From assembly GCA_029719485.1 (NCBI GenBank), contig CP120722.1, positions 1,488,001 to 1,552,000 on the forward strand: a DNA stretch of 64,000 nucleotides. The letters run 5' to 3'. Of the stretch, positions 9,360-18,510 are shown in pieces. The notes beneath the pieces are model-generated. The model did no database searches. It saw only the letters and a program-made list of their open reading frames with translations, and had not been told where the DNA came from. Every line of letters begins with the position of its first letter. Position 1 is the stretch's first letter. A program made the translations under genes and the position numbers. The DNA comes from Kiritimatiellota bacterium B12222. Its GTDB lineage: Bacteria; Verrucomicrobiota; Kiritimatiellia; SS1-B-03-39; UBA6053.

Positions 9360-10277
9360 ATGAATAAAATTCCTTTAGGTCAAAGTTCCTTTGATGTCTC
9401 CGAGCTCTCTTTGGGCTGCATGCGCATGTCTGGTTTATCTCTTGCGGAATCTACTGCCGTGGTGCAAGCGGCCTTGGATGTGGGGATTACCTTTTTTGAC
9501 CATGCGGATATTTATGGCGGTGGAAAGTCGGAAACGGTATTTGCGGCGGCCGTAAAAGAGCTGGGGCTCGCACGCGAGCATATTCATTTGCAGTCCAAAT
9601 GCGGGATTCGTCCGGGCTTTTTTGATTTTTCAAAAGCGCATATTTTAACGTCGGTAGAGGGGATCCTTGAGCGTTTGAATACGGATTATTTGGATGTGCT
9701 GTTGTTGCATCGTCCTGATGCCTTGATGGAACCCGCGGAAATTGCGGAGGCTTTTTCCGAATTAAATGAATCAGGAAAAGTGAGGCATTTCGGGGTGAGT
9801 AATCAAAATCCCACTCAAATTGCCTTTTTGCAGTCGGCGTTGGATATGCCTTTGGTGGCAAATCAGCTTCAATTCAGCATCGCCCACACGCCCTTGGTGG
9901 ATCATGGATTTAACGTGAATATGGCGGATGAACCTGCGGTGGATAGGGTCGGCGGGGTTTTGGATTACTGTCAGCTGCATAAGATCACGGTGCAACCCTG
10001 GTCTCCTTTGCAGGCGGGGTACTTTGGCGGGGTCTTTTTGGATCATCCGGATTATGCGGAATTAAACGAAGTATTGGTCCGCATTGCGACCGAACGCGAT
10101 GTGCCCGTCTCTGCAGTGGCCATTGCGTGGTTGTTGCGTCATCCCGCAAAGATGCAACCTGTTTTGGGCAGTATGAACCCGCAACGCATCAAAGATATGG
10201 CACGAGCCTGTGAGGTGAGCTTAACCCGACCCGAATGGTACGAACTCTATCGCGCTGCAGAAAATCGCCTGCCGTAA
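9360..10277 (+). CDS. Aldo/keto reductase (YdhF-like)
   Basis: 305 residues forming an NAD(P)H-dependent TIM-barrel oxidoreductase. The family active site is present: Asp48 and Tyr53 in DHADIYGGG, a lysine in SKCGI, and a histidine in LLLHRPD. The sequence is closest in feel to the E. coli YdhF branch (TFFDHADIYGG, SVEGILERLNTDYLDVLLLHRPDAL, WSPLQAGYFGG). The substrate is not predictable. ATG at 9360 with no good Shine-Dalgarno. It faces the ankyrin gene across 46 bases containing a weak hairpin. Confidence 0.88.
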   Translation: MNKIPLGQSSFDVSELSLGCMRMSGLSLAESTAVVQAALDVGITFFDHADIYGGGKSETVFAAAVKELGLAREHIHLQSKCGIRPGFFDFSKAHILTSVEGILERLNTDYLDVLLLHRPDALMEPAEIAEAFSELNESGKVRHFGVSNQNPTQIAFLQSALDMPLVANQLQFSIAHTPLVDHGFNVNMADEPAVDRVGGVLDYCQLHKITVQPWSPLQAGYFGGVFLDHPDYAELNEVLVRIATERDVPVSAVAIAWLLRHPAKMQPVLGSMNPQRIKDMARACEVSLTRPEWYELYRAAENRLP

Positions 10278-10291
10278 GCCAGCGCACTGTT

Positions 10292-10313
10292 GCTCTGGGT
10301 TCACAGAGCTTTG
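10292..10313 (+). terminator. Possible weak terminator between convergent genes
   Basis: GCTCTG-GGTTCA-CAGAGC followed by TTTGT. A short stem and a short T run; it could serve the aldo/keto reductase gene. Confidence 0.35.
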
Positions 10314-10323
10314 TCAGACGGGA

Positions 10324-11205
10324 TTAAAGCGTTTTTAAGGTCAGAATTTCTTCCAGCAGATTGCATTCGATTTGATCAATTTCTTCAAAGAATTCCAGGG
10401 CCGTGAGCGGGATTTCTTTGCCGTCGCGCAGGAAGGTGGCGTCAAGCGCGGGGTTGGCTCCGTGTTTGAGCAACAGCTTTAACATCTCTTTGCTGTCACC
10501 TTTGGCGTGGAATAACGGGGTTTGTCCACCTAGGGCCACCAAATCGGTGGGCCAAATGGGGGTGGTGTTTACGGTGCCGGGGATCATTTCAGCCCGTTGA
10601 TTGACGTCCATGCCCCGGGATAATAATTCCTTGACGATGTCGCCTTGGTTAAATTCGACGGCCATGTGTAATAAACTTGCGCCCGTTAAAGGATAATGAC
10701 CGTAGGGAAGTTCGAGCGTTTGTTGCAGGGCTTCGGGATTTTTGTCCAAGAGCTCTTGGACTTGAGACAGGGAACCCCGATGGATGGCCATGGGGAGGTC
10801 TTGAGGATCAGGCGCTCCCCCTTTAATCAGCAATTGAATGCATCGACCTTTCAATGGAGAGCGGTGATGACTGGACAGCAAATGTTCTAAGGCATTGCGA
10901 GGCCCATCGATGCGTAAGACTTCACGGGCCGGATCGGCACCGCGTTCCAACAGCCAGGCAATTCCTTCGGGATTCATATATTCACAGGCGGGGAAAAGCA
11001 CAGTGCCGTAAAGGGGATCGTAATCACCATCGGCTTGGGCGCCGGACATGATTAAATGATCGGCGGCTTCAAAATGGTTGAGAGCGGCGGCTTGGGCCAA
11101 TGACCGATTGAGATCTTCCTGGGTCGCGGTAGCGCTCAGTTCTTTGATGGTCTCGAGATCTCCGCCCGAGGCGGCAAGGAATAAGGGAGAGTATGCGTCT
11201 TTCAA
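10324..11205 (-). CDS. Ankyrin-repeat protein
   Basis: 293 residues of helical repeats. Ankyrin signatures are visible at SPLFLAASGGDLETIKELS (residues 6-24), GIAWLLERGADPA (~77-89), GASLLHMAVEFNQGDIVKELLSRGMDVNQRA (~174-205) and TPLFHAKGDSKEMLKLLLKHGANP (~224-248), about five to six repeats. No signal peptide or enzyme domain, so probably a cytoplasmic protein-binding scaffold with an unknown partner. The only usable start in frame is TTG at 11205 (stop codon at 11233-11235 upstream), seven bases after GGAA. The divergent release-factor-like gene starts 51 bases away. Confidence 0.75.
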   Translation of the reverse strand: MKDAYSPLFLAASGGDLETIKELSATATQEDLNRSLAQAAALNHFEAADHLIMSGAQADGDYDPLYGTVLFPACEYMNPEGIAWLLERGADPAREVLRIDGPRNALEHLLSSHHRSPLKGRCIQLLIKGGAPDPQDLPMAIHRGSLSQVQELLDKNPEALQQTLELPYGHYPLTGASLLHMAVEFNQGDIVKELLSRGMDVNQRAEMIPGTVNTTPIWPTDLVALGGQTPLFHAKGDSKEMLKLLLKHGANPALDATFLRDGKEIPLTALEFFEEIDQIECNLLEEILTLKTL

Positions 11206-11256
11206 AAGGGTTTCCGGGGTTGCAATTTGCGATTATGTACGCCACGAAGGCAGGGA

Positions 11257-11664
11257 ATGCAAGCATCGGAATCACCTTGGGAGCGCGTGATGCGCCGGAT
11301 GAATCAATTGGGACTGTCAGAAGCAGACCTGGAGGAATCCTTTGTGCTTGGAAGTGGGAGTGGGGGGCAAAAAGTGAATAAAACGGCCTCGGCGGTGCAA
11401 TTGATTCATGTGCCTAGCGGAACGAAGGTGAAATGCGGGGATGCCCGGTCTCAACATTTGAACCGATTAAAAGCCCGGGAGCGTTTGTGCGAAAAAGTGG
11501 AAGCTGAACGGCGGGCACTCAAGTTGGAACGGGACGCCCGCAGAGCAAAAATCCGAAATCAGAAACGGAAACCCAGCGCACGTGCCCAGGCCAAGCGGGT
11601 GGGAAATAAGCGGGTGCGTGGAGAAGTGAAAAAAATGCGGGGCCGGCCTTCACGAGATGATTGA
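11257..11664 (+). CDS. GGQ-domain peptide chain release factor-like protein (ArfB / mtRF-R type)
   Basis: 135 residues containing only the peptidyl-tRNA hydrolysis domain of class I release factors. The GGQ motif is at residues 36-38 within GSGSGGQKVNKTASAVQL, followed by a long Lys/Arg-rich C-terminal tail (~85-135). There is no codon-recognition domain. That architecture is used for stop-codon-independent rescue of stalled ribosomes, with the basic tail entering the empty mRNA channel (established for ArfB). The start is ATG 11257 behind AGGCAGGG; a longer TTG-started frame from 11227 overlaps the divergent ankyrin promoter area and is less likely. Confidence 0.8.
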   Translation: MQASESPWERVMRRMNQLGLSEADLEESFVLGSGSGGQKVNKTASAVQLIHVPSGTKVKCGDARSQHLNRLKARERLCEKVEAERRALKLERDARRAKIRNQKRKPSARAQAKRVGNKRVRGEVKKMRGRPSRDD

Positions 11665-11736
11665 GGGTAAGACGCTCGCCGATAATCTCTGTAGATTCCC
11701 TCTACTCATTTTTGAAATTTAGGATATGAAGGACCG

Positions 11737-13284
11737 ATGAAAAATTCTCCTCTTGATGCCGTAGAACTCCGTCGTATGACTTTGGATGATTATCAGGCGC
11801 TTAAACCTGCGGTACTGAAGTCCTATGGAGGCAATGAAGCCATGTGCTGGAAAGATGCGCATTTACAACAGCTGATTGACTTGTTTCCGCAAGGGCAACT
11901 GTGTGTGTGTATTGGTGATCAGGTGGTGGCCTGTGCCTTGAGTATCATTGTCGATTACAGTAAGTTTGGCGACAAACACACCTACAACCAAATTATCGGC
12001 AACCACAGTTTTGATACCCATGATGCGGATGGGGATGTGTTGTATGGGATTGAAGTGTTTGTGGATGCAGACTATCGCGGATTGCGTTTGGGTCGTCGTC
12101 TCTACGATGCCCGCAAAACCCTCTGTGAGGAAATGAATTTACGCGCGATTTTGGCCGGCGGACGCATTCCCAATTACGCAAGTTTTGCGGATGAATTGAC
12201 CCCCCGTGAATACATCGATAAAGTCAAGCAACGTGAAATCCACGATCCCACCTTGCGGTTTCAATTGGCCAATGATTTTCATGTGCGCAAAATTCTGCGC
12301 AATTACCTGCCAGGAGATACCGAAAGTAAAGAGTACGCCACGCTATTGGAATGGATTAACATTTATTACGATGCGGATTTGGAAGATCGGGTACATGCCT
12401 TACCCGTTCAGGTGCGCATCGGCGTGGTGCAATGGCAAATGCGACCCTATGACAGTATGGATGCATTGATGAAAAATGCGGAATACTTTGTGGATGCGGT
12501 TTCCGATTATGGATCAGATTTTATTCTGTTTCCCGAACTCTTTAACGCGCCCCTGATGGCTCCCTACAATCACTTGAGTGAAGTGGAGGCGATTCGACGT
12601 CTCGCCGGATATTCTGAACCACTGCGCGATCAATTTTTGAAGTTAGCCGTGTCCTACAATGTGAATATTATTACGGGCAGTATGCCCCACTTGTTGCCTG
12701 ACGATAAATTGGTCAATATCTCTTGGCTTTGTCGACGTGACGGCTCTTGGGATTCGGTGGCTAAAATACATCCGACCCCTTCGGAAGTATCTGCCTGGGG
12801 GATGAATGGTGGCACCGAAATTCGTGCGCTCGATACCGACTGCGGAAAGATTGGCATTTTGATTTGTTACGATTCTGAGTTCCCGGAAGCGGCCCGTATT
12901 TTGGCGGAGCAGGGGATGAATATCTTGTTTGTGCCCTTTTTGACCGACACGCAAAACGGCTACATGCGGGTGCGTCACTGTGCGCAGGCGCGGGCCATTG
13001 AAAATGAATGTTATGTGGTGATGGCCGGCGCGGTGGGTAACCTGCCTAACGTGAATAATATGGATATTCAATATGCGCAATCCGCAGTATTGACGCCCAG
13101 TGATTTTGCTTTCCCCACCAACACCATCAAAGCGGAAGCCACCCCCAATACCGAAATGGTATTGTTGGCCGATGTGGACTTGGATTTACTCAAAGAACTA
13201 CACGAACGCGGTTCGGTGCAAAACATGAAAGACCGTCGTTTGGATTTGTATGGGGTGAGCTATAAGGTTCCTAAACAGCCTTGA
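11737..13284 (+). CDS. GNAT acetyltransferase fused to carbon-nitrogen hydrolase (nitrilase superfamily)
   Basis: 515 residues in two domains. Residues ~5-150 are a GNAT fold with the acetyl-CoA loop region FVDADYRGLRLGRRLYDA. Residues ~225-500 are a nitrilase-superfamily amidase with the catalytic triad Glu267 (LFPELFN), Lys343 (AKIHP) and Cys377 (ILICYDSEFPE). This exact fusion is a known family, annotated as bifunctional GNAT/carbon-nitrogen hydrolase; the substrate is undefined, probably an amide of a small amine or amino acid. AAGGA at 11729-11733 supports the ATG at 11737. It follows the release-factor-like gene by 72 bases with no terminator. Confidence 0.9.
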   Translation: MKNSPLDAVELRRMTLDDYQALKPAVLKSYGGNEAMCWKDAHLQQLIDLFPQGQLCVCIGDQVVACALSIIVDYSKFGDKHTYNQIIGNHSFDTHDADGDVLYGIEVFVDADYRGLRLGRRLYDARKTLCEEMNLRAILAGGRIPNYASFADELTPREYIDKVKQREIHDPTLRFQLANDFHVRKILRNYLPGDTESKEYATLLEWINIYYDADLEDRVHALPVQVRIGVVQWQMRPYDSMDALMKNAEYFVDAVSDYGSDFILFPELFNAPLMAPYNHLSEVEAIRRLAGYSEPLRDQFLKLAVSYNVNIITGSMPHLLPDDKLVNISWLCRRDGSWDSVAKIHPTPSEVSAWGMNGGTEIRALDTDCGKIGILICYDSEFPEAARILAEQGMNILFVPFLTDTQNGYMRVRHCAQARAIENECYVVMAGAVGNLPNVNNMDIQYAQSAVLTPSDFAFPTNTIKAEATPNTEMVLLADVDLDLLKELHERGSVQNMKDRRLDLYGVSYKVPKQP

Positions 13285-13383
13285 TGCCCTGAGCGAAAAA
13301 GGATGAGACGAAAACCCTGCCACAGAACTCCTGAACTTTGTGCCATCCTCAGCCAACTCGGTTGTCGCAACCAAGGAATGAGG

Positions 13384-13490
13384 GGCAGGCATAACGCTTT
13401 CAGCGTAGGGGGAATGTTTTTGCACGAGACCTAGGATAGCTTCGTGCCTTAGCAACCCTAGGCTGAAGGGCGTAACACCTTTGGTGTAGC
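13384..13490 (+). repeat. Three-hairpin intergenic repeat, copy A
   Basis: A 107-bp unit from GGCAGGCATAACG to GGTGTAGC. It holds three hairpins: ACGCT-TTC-AGCGT (13394-13406), an outer CCTAGG arm pair (13430-13435 with 13457-13462), and ACACC-TTT-GGTGT near the end. It differs from copy B at about five positions. Confidence 0.8.
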
Positions 13491-13598
13491 TGGGGATTGG
13501 GTGTAGGTATGGGGTTGGTATGAGTTTACGGGGGGGGATGACCGATTTTGCCTGCCCTTGCTGTCTCTGGCGACGGCAAGGGATAACGATTTCGAAAA

Positions 13599-13706
13599 TA
13601 CGCCAAAGGCGTTACGTCTGTCAGCCCAGGGTTGCGCTGAGGGACGAAGGGCTAGCCTGGGTTCCTATGCAAAAGGACATTCAACTCTGTAGGAGTTGTG
13701 TCTGCC
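13599..13706 (-). repeat. Three-hairpin intergenic repeat, diverged copy C
   Basis: Read on the minus strand from 13706, this has the same order of parts as copies A and B but different bases in the stems: AACTC-CTACA-GAGTT for hairpin 1, CCCAGG with CCTGGG for hairpin 2, ACGCC-TTT-GGCGT for hairpin 3. The stem changes are compensatory while the loops of hairpin 3 and the GGCAG, TTTTGCA and AGGGCGTAAC-like linkers are kept in recognisable form. Confidence 0.65.
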
Positions 13707-13738
13707 AAGATCCAATGGTTACAATGGATTTTGCATGT

Positions 13739-13845
13739 GGCAGGCATAACGCTTTCAGCGTAGGGGGAATATTATTGTACGAGACCTAGGGTAGCTTCGT
13801 GCCTCAGCAACCCTAGGCTGAAGGGCGTAACACCTTTGGTGTAGC
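13739..13845 (+). repeat. Three-hairpin intergenic repeat, copy B
   Basis: A 107-bp unit, about 95% identical to copy A. Here the second hairpin is extended: CCTAGGGT pairs perfectly with ACCCTAGG, where copy A has one mismatch. It is preceded by TTTTGCATGTGGCAGGC, as in the partial copy D. Confidence 0.8.
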
Positions 13846-13870
13846 AGAGGTTTTTGGGCTGTGGGTTGTT

Positions 13871-13915
13871 TTTTTTGCATGTGGCAGGCAAGCTCCTCGA
13901 AGGAGCGCTTGTCTG
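13871..13915 (+). repeat. Partial copy D of the hairpin repeat (first hairpin only)
   Basis: TTTTGCATGTGGCAGGC is shared with the entry to copy B and leads into a different stem, GCTCCT-CGA-AGGAGC. The second and third hairpins are absent. Confidence 0.6.
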
Positions 13916-14086
13916 TCGTAGGCATGGTTCAGGAGGAAGGTGTGAAGGGAGGTGGTTGAAGTTTTTTTTACTCCTATGGTCCTGCGATAAAGTTGAGCTT
14001 TATCGTCCCATATCAAGCTGGTGAGTTCTTCTTCTCAATCGTATGTGAGTTGGTATTAAACTTTGCCGTTTTATAGACCGTTCCCT

Positions 14087-17000
14087 TTATTCCGTGATGT
14101 GGTGTTCGAGTAAGGGTGCGCGAAGGATGCCGGCAGCTTTGAATTGCCAGATTTCATTTCGTTCGCTGGGGGTTCCGTCCCAGGATTGGGGCCCCCACCA
14201 TTTCCAATCAGGTCGATTGTTGTGCAAGGGTCCAAAGCTGTTGTATCGATTTCCGTAGGCACAAATGCGAAGGGTATGGGGCCCCTCGGAGAGCTCTCCC
14301 AGTTCGACCCGCCAAGGGGAGTGGTAGATGGCTCCGCAATCTTTACCGTCACAGTAGACTCGCAAGAGTGCAGCTCCAAAATGGGGGCAGTTGAGGGCAT
14401 AGGTTCCGGCCGACGACAGGGGGAGGGTGCATTCATACATGAGATTTCCTCCGTAGAAGGGAAGTCCTTGAGTGACGACATCACCCCAATAAATGGGTGC
14501 GCCTGAGGGGCATAATTTCGCATGAGCCCCTTGGGTTTCTACCGCAAAATCACCCAGTAAATAACACCATTCTAAATGTCGATCGACGGCGTCGAGTTCG
14601 AGCGTAATTTCCAAATGGTGTATGCCCTCTTTAAGCTGAGGCAGGGTCATGGTGGGCAGGTCATGATCTACCCACCATCCTTCTGGTTGTGTCGCGAGGG
14701 GCTGACCGTCTAAGCAGATGGTGGCAGAGTTTAAACGTTCGCACACCAGTTGAATATGATCGAAATCTCCGGCGCAGTTGATTTCAAATTTACGGGTCAC
14801 GCGTTGGCGAGGGCCTGGATCTTTGACGGAATAGGGTTGTCCCCAATCGGGCCAAGAAAACGTTGCTGCGAGTTTTCGTTGGGTGACTAAGCTGTCTTCT
14901 GCCGGTTGCCAGTTTTCATCGTTTAAGCGCCAAGCTGCGTGATCGAGCAGTAGTACATTGGGTTCTTCTGTAACCACGGAGGTGGGTTCGGGACAGGTGC
15001 CGTAGTGTTCCCATGATCTTTGGGGGAGGGCGCAGGCGTCGGTTCCGGGGGTCAATCGCAACAAACGGTGACTTTGCGGATGGATATCCCAAGGAACGAC
15101 AGTCCAGGCCTGCTCTTGGTGATAGCTACATGCTTTTTCGGAACCATCTGCGGTATCCAATTCGGTGACATTCCAGTTTCCTCGAATTCGAATATACCCG
15201 TTGTGGAGATCTTGATTTCCCCAAGGGTGGGTGTGGCTTTTTTCGATGGCGCGGCTTGCGCAAAAGAGGATGCGTTCTTCTCCGGATTGCCGAAGTTGAG
15301 AATTCACCTGCGTATAGGTGGCGCCTGTGGAGGTATGGATGGCGTAGTCTCTCCACGGTTCCAAGGCTTGCACCAAGGAAAGGCCATCGGGACTTATGCG
15401 CAAAGCCTTCGCCAATACCTGCGTCGGGAGATCGCTTAATTCGCCATCGCATCTTGTGGGAATGTGGCCCATGACCACAACCTGTCCGCCACGTTTGATC
15501 AAGCGATCGAGGCTTTCGAGGGTACTTTTACGAATGGTTTCAAGTTCGGGAATCACGATCACTTGATAAGCCATTTCGCCCACCTGCATTTCCGGCTGAT
15601 CGCTAGTGCGTTCTTGTTGAGGCAGTAAAGACTCGGCAATAAAATCGAAATCCAGTGAGGCATCTAAGAGGTCGAAGACCCGTTGAGAAAAGTCTCGGTT
15701 GAGCTTGGATAAGTAGGGGGCATCTAGGGTGTTGATTCCGCGTCGCATCCATGCGGATTCAACTGAATGAATGACCCCGATGCGAACCAGCGGACGGCCG
15801 GTGGTCAGGGCGGCCCCCACCCGCGCAAAATGATCCTCGATGACGGGGTATTCGCGATACCACGGGGACTGCGGACCGATGCTGGCGGGAAAATCCCGTT
15901 TACTTTGCCCTTCCATGCTCAATAACGAAAGATGATGTACTCGTAAGGTGATGCCCAGGGCGGCCTGCCAATCTCCTTGACGTTTGTGTCCGGAAAAAGG
16001 GAAGTCCCAATTGGTAACGCCGTACAATTCGCTCATCACGCCCGCGCGTCCATCTTGACGGGCGACACTCACGGCCTGTTTGACCGTTTGGGGTTTGTAG
16101 GTATCACAGAGCAGATCAATGCCTGGGATTTGAAAGCTACGATAATGCCGCATGCATTCGCCGAGTGAATGAATTTGGCTGGAAAGACTGTCTTCGGCCA
16201 TCATATGCCCCGTTAAAGCGATGCCATGTTGTTCGCACCATTCTCCCAAGGTGTCAGCGTATGCGGAGGCGAAACGTTCGGAGAGATGATCCCAAAAGCG
16301 CCAGCGCCAAGGGCTGGGGCCGTCGACTCCTGGCCAAACGACTTCGGGTAGGATATCCAAGAGTTCCACGTTATATGCGGTGGCGAATGAGTCTCGCAAA
16401 TCTTCTGTCCACGCAAAGTGGGTGTTACCCTCAAAAGGACTGTTTAAGCTGGTGTTCCCCGCCAGTTGCGGTTCGTCGGTAAAGATGGCAGGGACATCTG
16501 CGGGGAAGCTTCCTCCAAACTGTTTTACATACACCTCGTGGGTGCTGTCGATAAAGGCTTGAACGGCTGATTTACTGAGCGTGTTTAAATAAGCGGCCCC
16601 GTTAAAACGGTCATCATTTTTTTGAATGTACTGGGTGAGAAACCAATCTTCTTCACGACCTTGCTCGAAGGGGATTCGTTGATGAGCGATGCGGAGGCCT
16701 TGATCGTTTAAGCTGATTTTGTAAGCGCAAATGTAGTGAACGACGTCGCTTTCCGCTTCTGTAGGTCGTCCTTTTTGCAGTGCCACCCAGCGCCTGCGAT
16801 GCGTCAATTCTGTGGTCACGGCGCCCCCTGCAAATCCGGAGGGCCAGGTGTCTTCATCGTAGAGATAACTCAGCATGCCCTTTTGGGCACCATAGTCTCT
16901 GGCGGCAGAAATCGCCTTCAGAAAATCGGGTCCAAGGTAGTCATTCTTAAGACCGCAACGCACATGGAGATGGTAGCCTCCGATGCCCATGGTTTCAAAG

Positions 17001-17116
17001 GCATCAATGTACTCGCGGAGTCTATCGTGATCGTTGAGGTCGTGGTTGAGCGACCAGAAGGGGGCGCCTCTCAAGTCGGCAGGAGGGGTTTTGAAACGGG
17101 AGAAGTCAAATGACAT
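14087..17116 (-). CDS. Large glycoside hydrolase, GH106-like (putative rhamnosidase-type)
   Basis: 1009 residues with no signal peptide, so cytoplasmic. The N-terminal half is a TIM-barrel type catalytic region with GAPFWSLNHDL (~18-28), MGIGGYHLHVRCGL (~44-57), LSYLYDEDTWPSGFAGG (~82-98), ALTGHMMAEDSL (~298-309) and VMSELYG (~358-364). This pattern of HVRCGL and LYDEDxWPSGFAGG resembles Glyco_hydro_106-like families. The region ~440-600 looks like a beta-galactosidase-type trimerisation/glutamine-amidotransferase-like fold (VIVIPELETI, GGQVVVMGHIP), and the C-terminal ~250 residues are beta-sandwich, GH2-like sugar-binding modules. The substrate is unknown. It is monocistronic, next to the repeat array and divergent from the aminopeptidase. 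Confidence 0.7.
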   Translation of the reverse strand: MSFDFSRFKTPPADLRGAPFWSLNHDLNDHDRLREYIDAFETMGIGGYHLHVRCGLKNDYLGPDFLKAISAARDYGAQKGMLSYLYDEDTWPSGFAGGAVTTELTHRRRWVALQKGRPTEAESDVVHYICAYKISLNDQGLRIAHQRIPFEQGREEDWFLTQYIQKNDDRFNGAAYLNTLSKSAVQAFIDSTHEVYVKQFGGSFPADVPAIFTDEPQLAGNTSLNSPFEGNTHFAWTEDLRDSFATAYNVELLDILPEVVWPGVDGPSPWRWRFWDHLSERFASAYADTLGEWCEQHGIALTGHMMAEDSLSSQIHSLGECMRHYRSFQIPGIDLLCDTYKPQTVKQAVSVARQDGRAGVMSELYGVTNWDFPFSGHKRQGDWQAALGITLRVHHLSLLSMEGQSKRDFPASIGPQSPWYREYPVIEDHFARVGAALTTGRPLVRIGVIHSVESAWMRRGINTLDAPYLSKLNRDFSQRVFDLLDASLDFDFIAESLLPQQERTSDQPEMQVGEMAYQVIVIPELETIRKSTLESLDRLIKRGGQVVVMGHIPTRCDGELSDLPTQVLAKALRISPDGLSLVQALEPWRDYAIHTSTGATYTQVNSQLRQSGEERILFCASRAIEKSHTHPWGNQDLHNGYIRIRGNWNVTELDTADGSEKACSYHQEQAWTVVPWDIHPQSHRLLRLTPGTDACALPQRSWEHYGTCPEPTSVVTEEPNVLLLDHAAWRLNDENWQPAEDSLVTQRKLAATFSWPDWGQPYSVKDPGPRQRVTRKFEINCAGDFDHIQLVCERLNSATICLDGQPLATQPEGWWVDHDLPTMTLPQLKEGIHHLEITLELDAVDRHLEWCYLLGDFAVETQGAHAKLCPSGAPIYWGDVVTQGLPFYGGNLMYECTLPLSSAGTYALNCPHFGAALLRVYCDGKDCGAIYHSPWRVELGELSEGPHTLRICAYGNRYNSFGPLHNNRPDWKWWGPQSWDGTPSERNEIWQFKAAGILRAPLLEHHITE

Positions 17117-17358
17117 AGCGGGGGTGGGGTTGACGTGAAGTAGCGTGACTAGGTAAAGTTTTTAAAATGTTGTGGTCAAGATTAATGGCATCTTGTCCTG
17201 ATGTTTCTGAGCGCAAGGGGAGCGGAGGGTGTTTGCAATTGAGCTTGGTTTGTATGGTTAGCTCCAAAACGTTATGCGGATAGTGGAGGGTACTCGAAGC
17301 TATGATCGTGCGTTTCATTTTACTTGCGCATTTCTTCGCTTCGTTTTAGTTTCGGTTC

Positions 17359-18456
17359 ATGGATATACGTACACAAAACTTGGCCCGCACCATGGCGGGA
17401 TACTGTCTGGACGCTCAACCGCGTGAAGCTTTTGCGATTAATGCGACTACGGCGGCGGCGCCTTTGGTGGAAGCGCTCTATGAAGAGTTGCTCAAAGCGG
17501 GGGCGTGGCCTCTGGTGCGGATGATGCCCGATGGTGCTCAAGAGGCGATGTTTCGTTCCGGTCAAGATCATCATTTTGATGAATCCAGTCCGGTTGATCA
17601 AGCGATTGTGGGCAAACTGGCTGGAAGTGCATCCATCTATTCGAGTCGGAATACCCGATCCTTGAGCGGGGTTGATCCTGATTTACAGGCACGCATGGCC
17701 AAGGCCAGTCGACCGGTGAAAAATAAACTGTTGAAGAAGAAATGGACGCTGACCTTGTTTCCTACCGAAGCTTACGCGCAAGATGCGGAGATGAGTCTAC
17801 GTGATTTTGAAGATTTTGTGTACAGTGCCACCTTTTCGGATGAAGATAATCCGGTGAAAGCGTGGTTCGACCTCAAAAAGAAACAGGATAAACTGATTTC
17901 CAAATTGGAAGGGGCCAAAGAGGTTCAGATTATTGGTCCCGGCACGGATTTAACCATGTCGATTGAAGGCCGTACTTTTATCAATTCAGCGGGCACCCAT
18001 AATATGCCCAGTGGGGAAGTGTTCACCGGACCGGTTGAAACGTCGGCCGAAGGGGTGATCGCATACGATTTCCCGGTGGTGAATCAAGGACGGGAAATCG
18101 ATGGGATACGATTGGTATTTGAGAAAGGGGTGGTGGTAGAAGCGACCGCGACCAAAAACCAAGACTTCTTGTTGAAGATGTTAGATATGGATCCTGGTGC
18201 ACGTCGTTTGGGTGAATTGGGGATTGGGACCAATTACCGGATTCAAAAATTCATCAAGACCATTTTGTTTGATGAAAAAATTGGTGGCACCATTCATTTG
18301 GCCTTGGGGGCCTCCTATACGGAAACCGGCGGCAAAAATAAGTCGGGCTTGCATTGGGATATGATCAAAGATCTGCGGAAAGGTGGGGAATTGCGGATTG
18401 ATGGCAAAGCGATTCAGAAAGATGGTAAATTTTTAAAGAGTTATTTTACGGCCTGA
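17359..18456 (+). CDS. M29-family metallo-aminopeptidase
   Basis: 365 residues matching the thermophilic aminopeptidase (AmpS/PepS) family, which removes N-terminal amino acids from peptides in the cytoplasm using two metal ions. The expected ligand blocks are present in order: NMPSGEVFTGP (Glu, ~215-225), LGELGIGTN (Glu, ~285), GTIHLALG (His, ~315), a Tyr in GASYTETGG, and SGLHWDMI with His and Asp at ~337-342. Length is slightly below the usual ~400. ATG at 17359 with no Shine-Dalgarno. The divergent glycoside hydrolase starts 242 bases away. The next gene downstream looks acquired. Confidence 0.85.
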   Translation: MDIRTQNLARTMAGYCLDAQPREAFAINATTAAAPLVEALYEELLKAGAWPLVRMMPDGAQEAMFRSGQDHHFDESSPVDQAIVGKLAGSASIYSSRNTRSLSGVDPDLQARMAKASRPVKNKLLKKKWTLTLFPTEAYAQDAEMSLRDFEDFVYSATFSDEDNPVKAWFDLKKKQDKLISKLEGAKEVQIIGPGTDLTMSIEGRTFINSAGTHNMPSGEVFTGPVETSAEGVIAYDFPVVNQGREIDGIRLVFEKGVVVEATATKNQDFLLKMLDMDPGARRLGELGIGTNYRIQKFIKTILFDEKIGGTIHLALGASYTETGGKNKSGLHWDMIKDLRKGGELRIDGKAIQKDGKFLKSYFTA

Positions 18457-18510
18457 GAAAGAACCGGAAGCAGGTGGACCCTTGCTTGGCGGTCATGTAG
18501 AATTTGGGTT

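Noticed and set aside
13384..13845. Direct repeats resembling a CRISPR array
   Set aside because: Units are 107 bp, only two are near-identical, one is inverted, and there are no regular unique spacers or cas genes.
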